15,710 nucleotides of DNA from JBCCMF01 sp038747545. Its GTDB lineage: Bacteria > Bacteroidota > Rhodothermia > Rhodothermales > JBCCMF01. The stretch covers positions 1-15,710 of the forward strand of contig JBCDJT010000119.1 in the NCBI GenBank assembly GCA_038747545.1, in the 5' to 3' direction. The notes beneath the pieces are model-generated. The model saw only the letters and a list, made by a program, of their open reading frames with translations. It ran no database searches and was not told where the DNA came from. Both the position numbers and the translations under genes were made by a program. Shown here in pieces: positions 14,937 to 15,710 of this stretch; the stretch's first letter is position 1; the number at the start of each line of letters is the position of its first letter.

Positions 14937-15710
14937 TTACTCCGCCACGAGTTGCCACGTCCGCACCCAGTCGATGCGCATCGTGTTGTTCGCGTCGTCC
15001 AGCACATCGGCTTGGCTGGCGATGCCGCCGGACCAGTCGGCATCGATGGTCCACAGGTCCCAGATCAGGTTGAGGTCGCGCGTGAAGTCGCGCGCCGAGA
15101 CCACACTGCCCGCGGGCTCGCCGTTGAGGTAGAATTGGATATTGCGGGCGTCTTTCCACCACACGCCGACCGTGTGGAAGTCCTCGTTCCAGGGCACGCC
15201 GCGCAGCGGATTCTCGGCGGAGAGCTGGCGGTTGTCGAAGTCGCCCTTGTTGCGCTTCGTGTCGCCGTTGACCACGTGGAAGTACTGCGAGTTCATCTGC
15301 CACGGGAAGTTGGGCTGGCAGCCGCACGACGGCTTCGAGTTGTTTTCGATGACGTCGATCTCGTCGCGGTTATCGATGTCGCCGTTGTTCAGCCAGAACG
15401 TGTTGTAGGCTGAGAGGTGGGCCGTCTTGATGCGACTCTCGGTGTACATCGGGTAGGAGATCTGCGCGCGCGACTGCACCCGCGACGTCTCGAACCAGCG
15501 GCTGGGATCGTTGCCGAGTGAGGCTTTGATCCACAGCATACCGTCGGCTACGCCTGAGTTGGCCTCCATCATCTGAACGGGCTCGCCGTAGTTCCACAGC
15601 GGCTTGAACCACTTGCTCGTGTCCCAGCGGTCGAATTCATCGGAGAGCATCTCCACCTTCTGCCATGTCATGCCGTCCGGCGTCACATCATTGAGGGCGG
15701 TGAACGAGGG
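14937..15710 (-). CDS. GH16 glycoside hydrolase, agarase-like, C-terminal part (5' end outside window)
   Basis: The frame is open from the right edge to TAA (14939-14937), giving 257 residues; the N-terminus lies outside. The GH16 active-site signature EIDVIE is complete at 15362-15345, with the first Glu as nucleophile, the Asp as assistant and the last Glu as acid/base (family knowledge). SDEFDRWDTSKW near the visible N-terminus is the usual GH16 opening strand. YTESRIKTA, the strand before the active site, and NSQYFHVVN after it resemble beta-agarases more than laminarinases, so cleavage of agar or a related red-algal galactan is likely; porphyranase or another galactanase remains possible. 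The domain ends about where the GH16 fold ends (MRIDWVRTWQLV), with no carbohydrate-binding module or sorting domain at the C-terminus. Export cannot be judged because the N-terminus is missing. Its position just upstream of the barrel gene suggests linkage between polysaccharide use and this surface cluster. Confidence 0.88.
   Translation of the reverse strand, partial: PSFTALNDVTPDGMTWQKVEMLSDEFDRWDTSKWFKPLWNYGEPVQMMEANSGVADGMLWIKASLGNDPSRWFETSRVQSRAQISYPMYTESRIKTAHLSAYNTFWLNNGDIDNRDEIDVIENNSKPSCGCQPNFPWQMNSQYFHVVNGDTKRNKGDFDNRQLSAENPLRGVPWNEDFHTVGVWWKDARNIQFYLNGEPAGSVVSARDFTRDLNLIWDLWTIDADWSGGIASQADVLDDANNTMRIDWVRTWQLVAE

Overview
The window is GC-rich and entirely coding on the minus strand. 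Four genes are read in the order GH16 enzyme (14937 to beyond 15710), 882-residue outer-membrane protein (12195-14843), 3729-residue giant secreted protein (793-11982) and a secreted fibronectin-like protein (525 to beyond 1). Gaps between them are 93, 212 and 267 bp, and no RNA gene, CRISPR array or transposase is visible. The protein types point to a marine member of the Bacteroidota/Rhodothermota: modules resembling the TANFOR domain, a beta-barrel ending in an aromatic residue, and an agarase-type GH16 enzyme. That assignment is inference; no phylogenetic marker is present.

Right end (14937-15710): C-terminal 257 residues of a GH16 glycoside hydrolase with an intact EIDVIE catalytic motif. 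Next (12195-14843) is an exported protein with an N-terminal TANFOR-like plus Fn3-like module of about 250 residues, a short acidic linker, and about 530 residues that look like an outer-membrane beta-barrel. Its N-terminal module is clearly paralogous to the N-terminus of the next gene, the giant protein. The giant protein carries this module, five tandem repeats of about 190 residues (plus a degenerate sixth copy), a very long beta-rich middle, and a C-terminal helical region with an aromatic-rich insert between predicted coiled coils. The leftmost gene encodes a secreted protein seen only in its first 175 residues.

Two of the genes (the giant and the leftmost) start inside identical 41-bp copies of a dispersed palindromic repeat. 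In the mRNA the repeat supplies the Shine-Dalgarno sequence, partly within a hairpin, the GTG start, and the first codons (both proteins begin V/M-R-W-I). A third, diverged palindrome lies upstream of the giant gene, in inverted orientation to the first. A separate 125-bp element with perfect 12-bp terminal inverted repeats sits between the giant gene and the leftmost gene.

Working model (inference): the barrel protein and the giant protein share a surface-recognition or assembly module and form a cell-envelope or adhesin pair, next to a secreted polysaccharide hydrolase. No experimental function can be assigned from the sequence alone.
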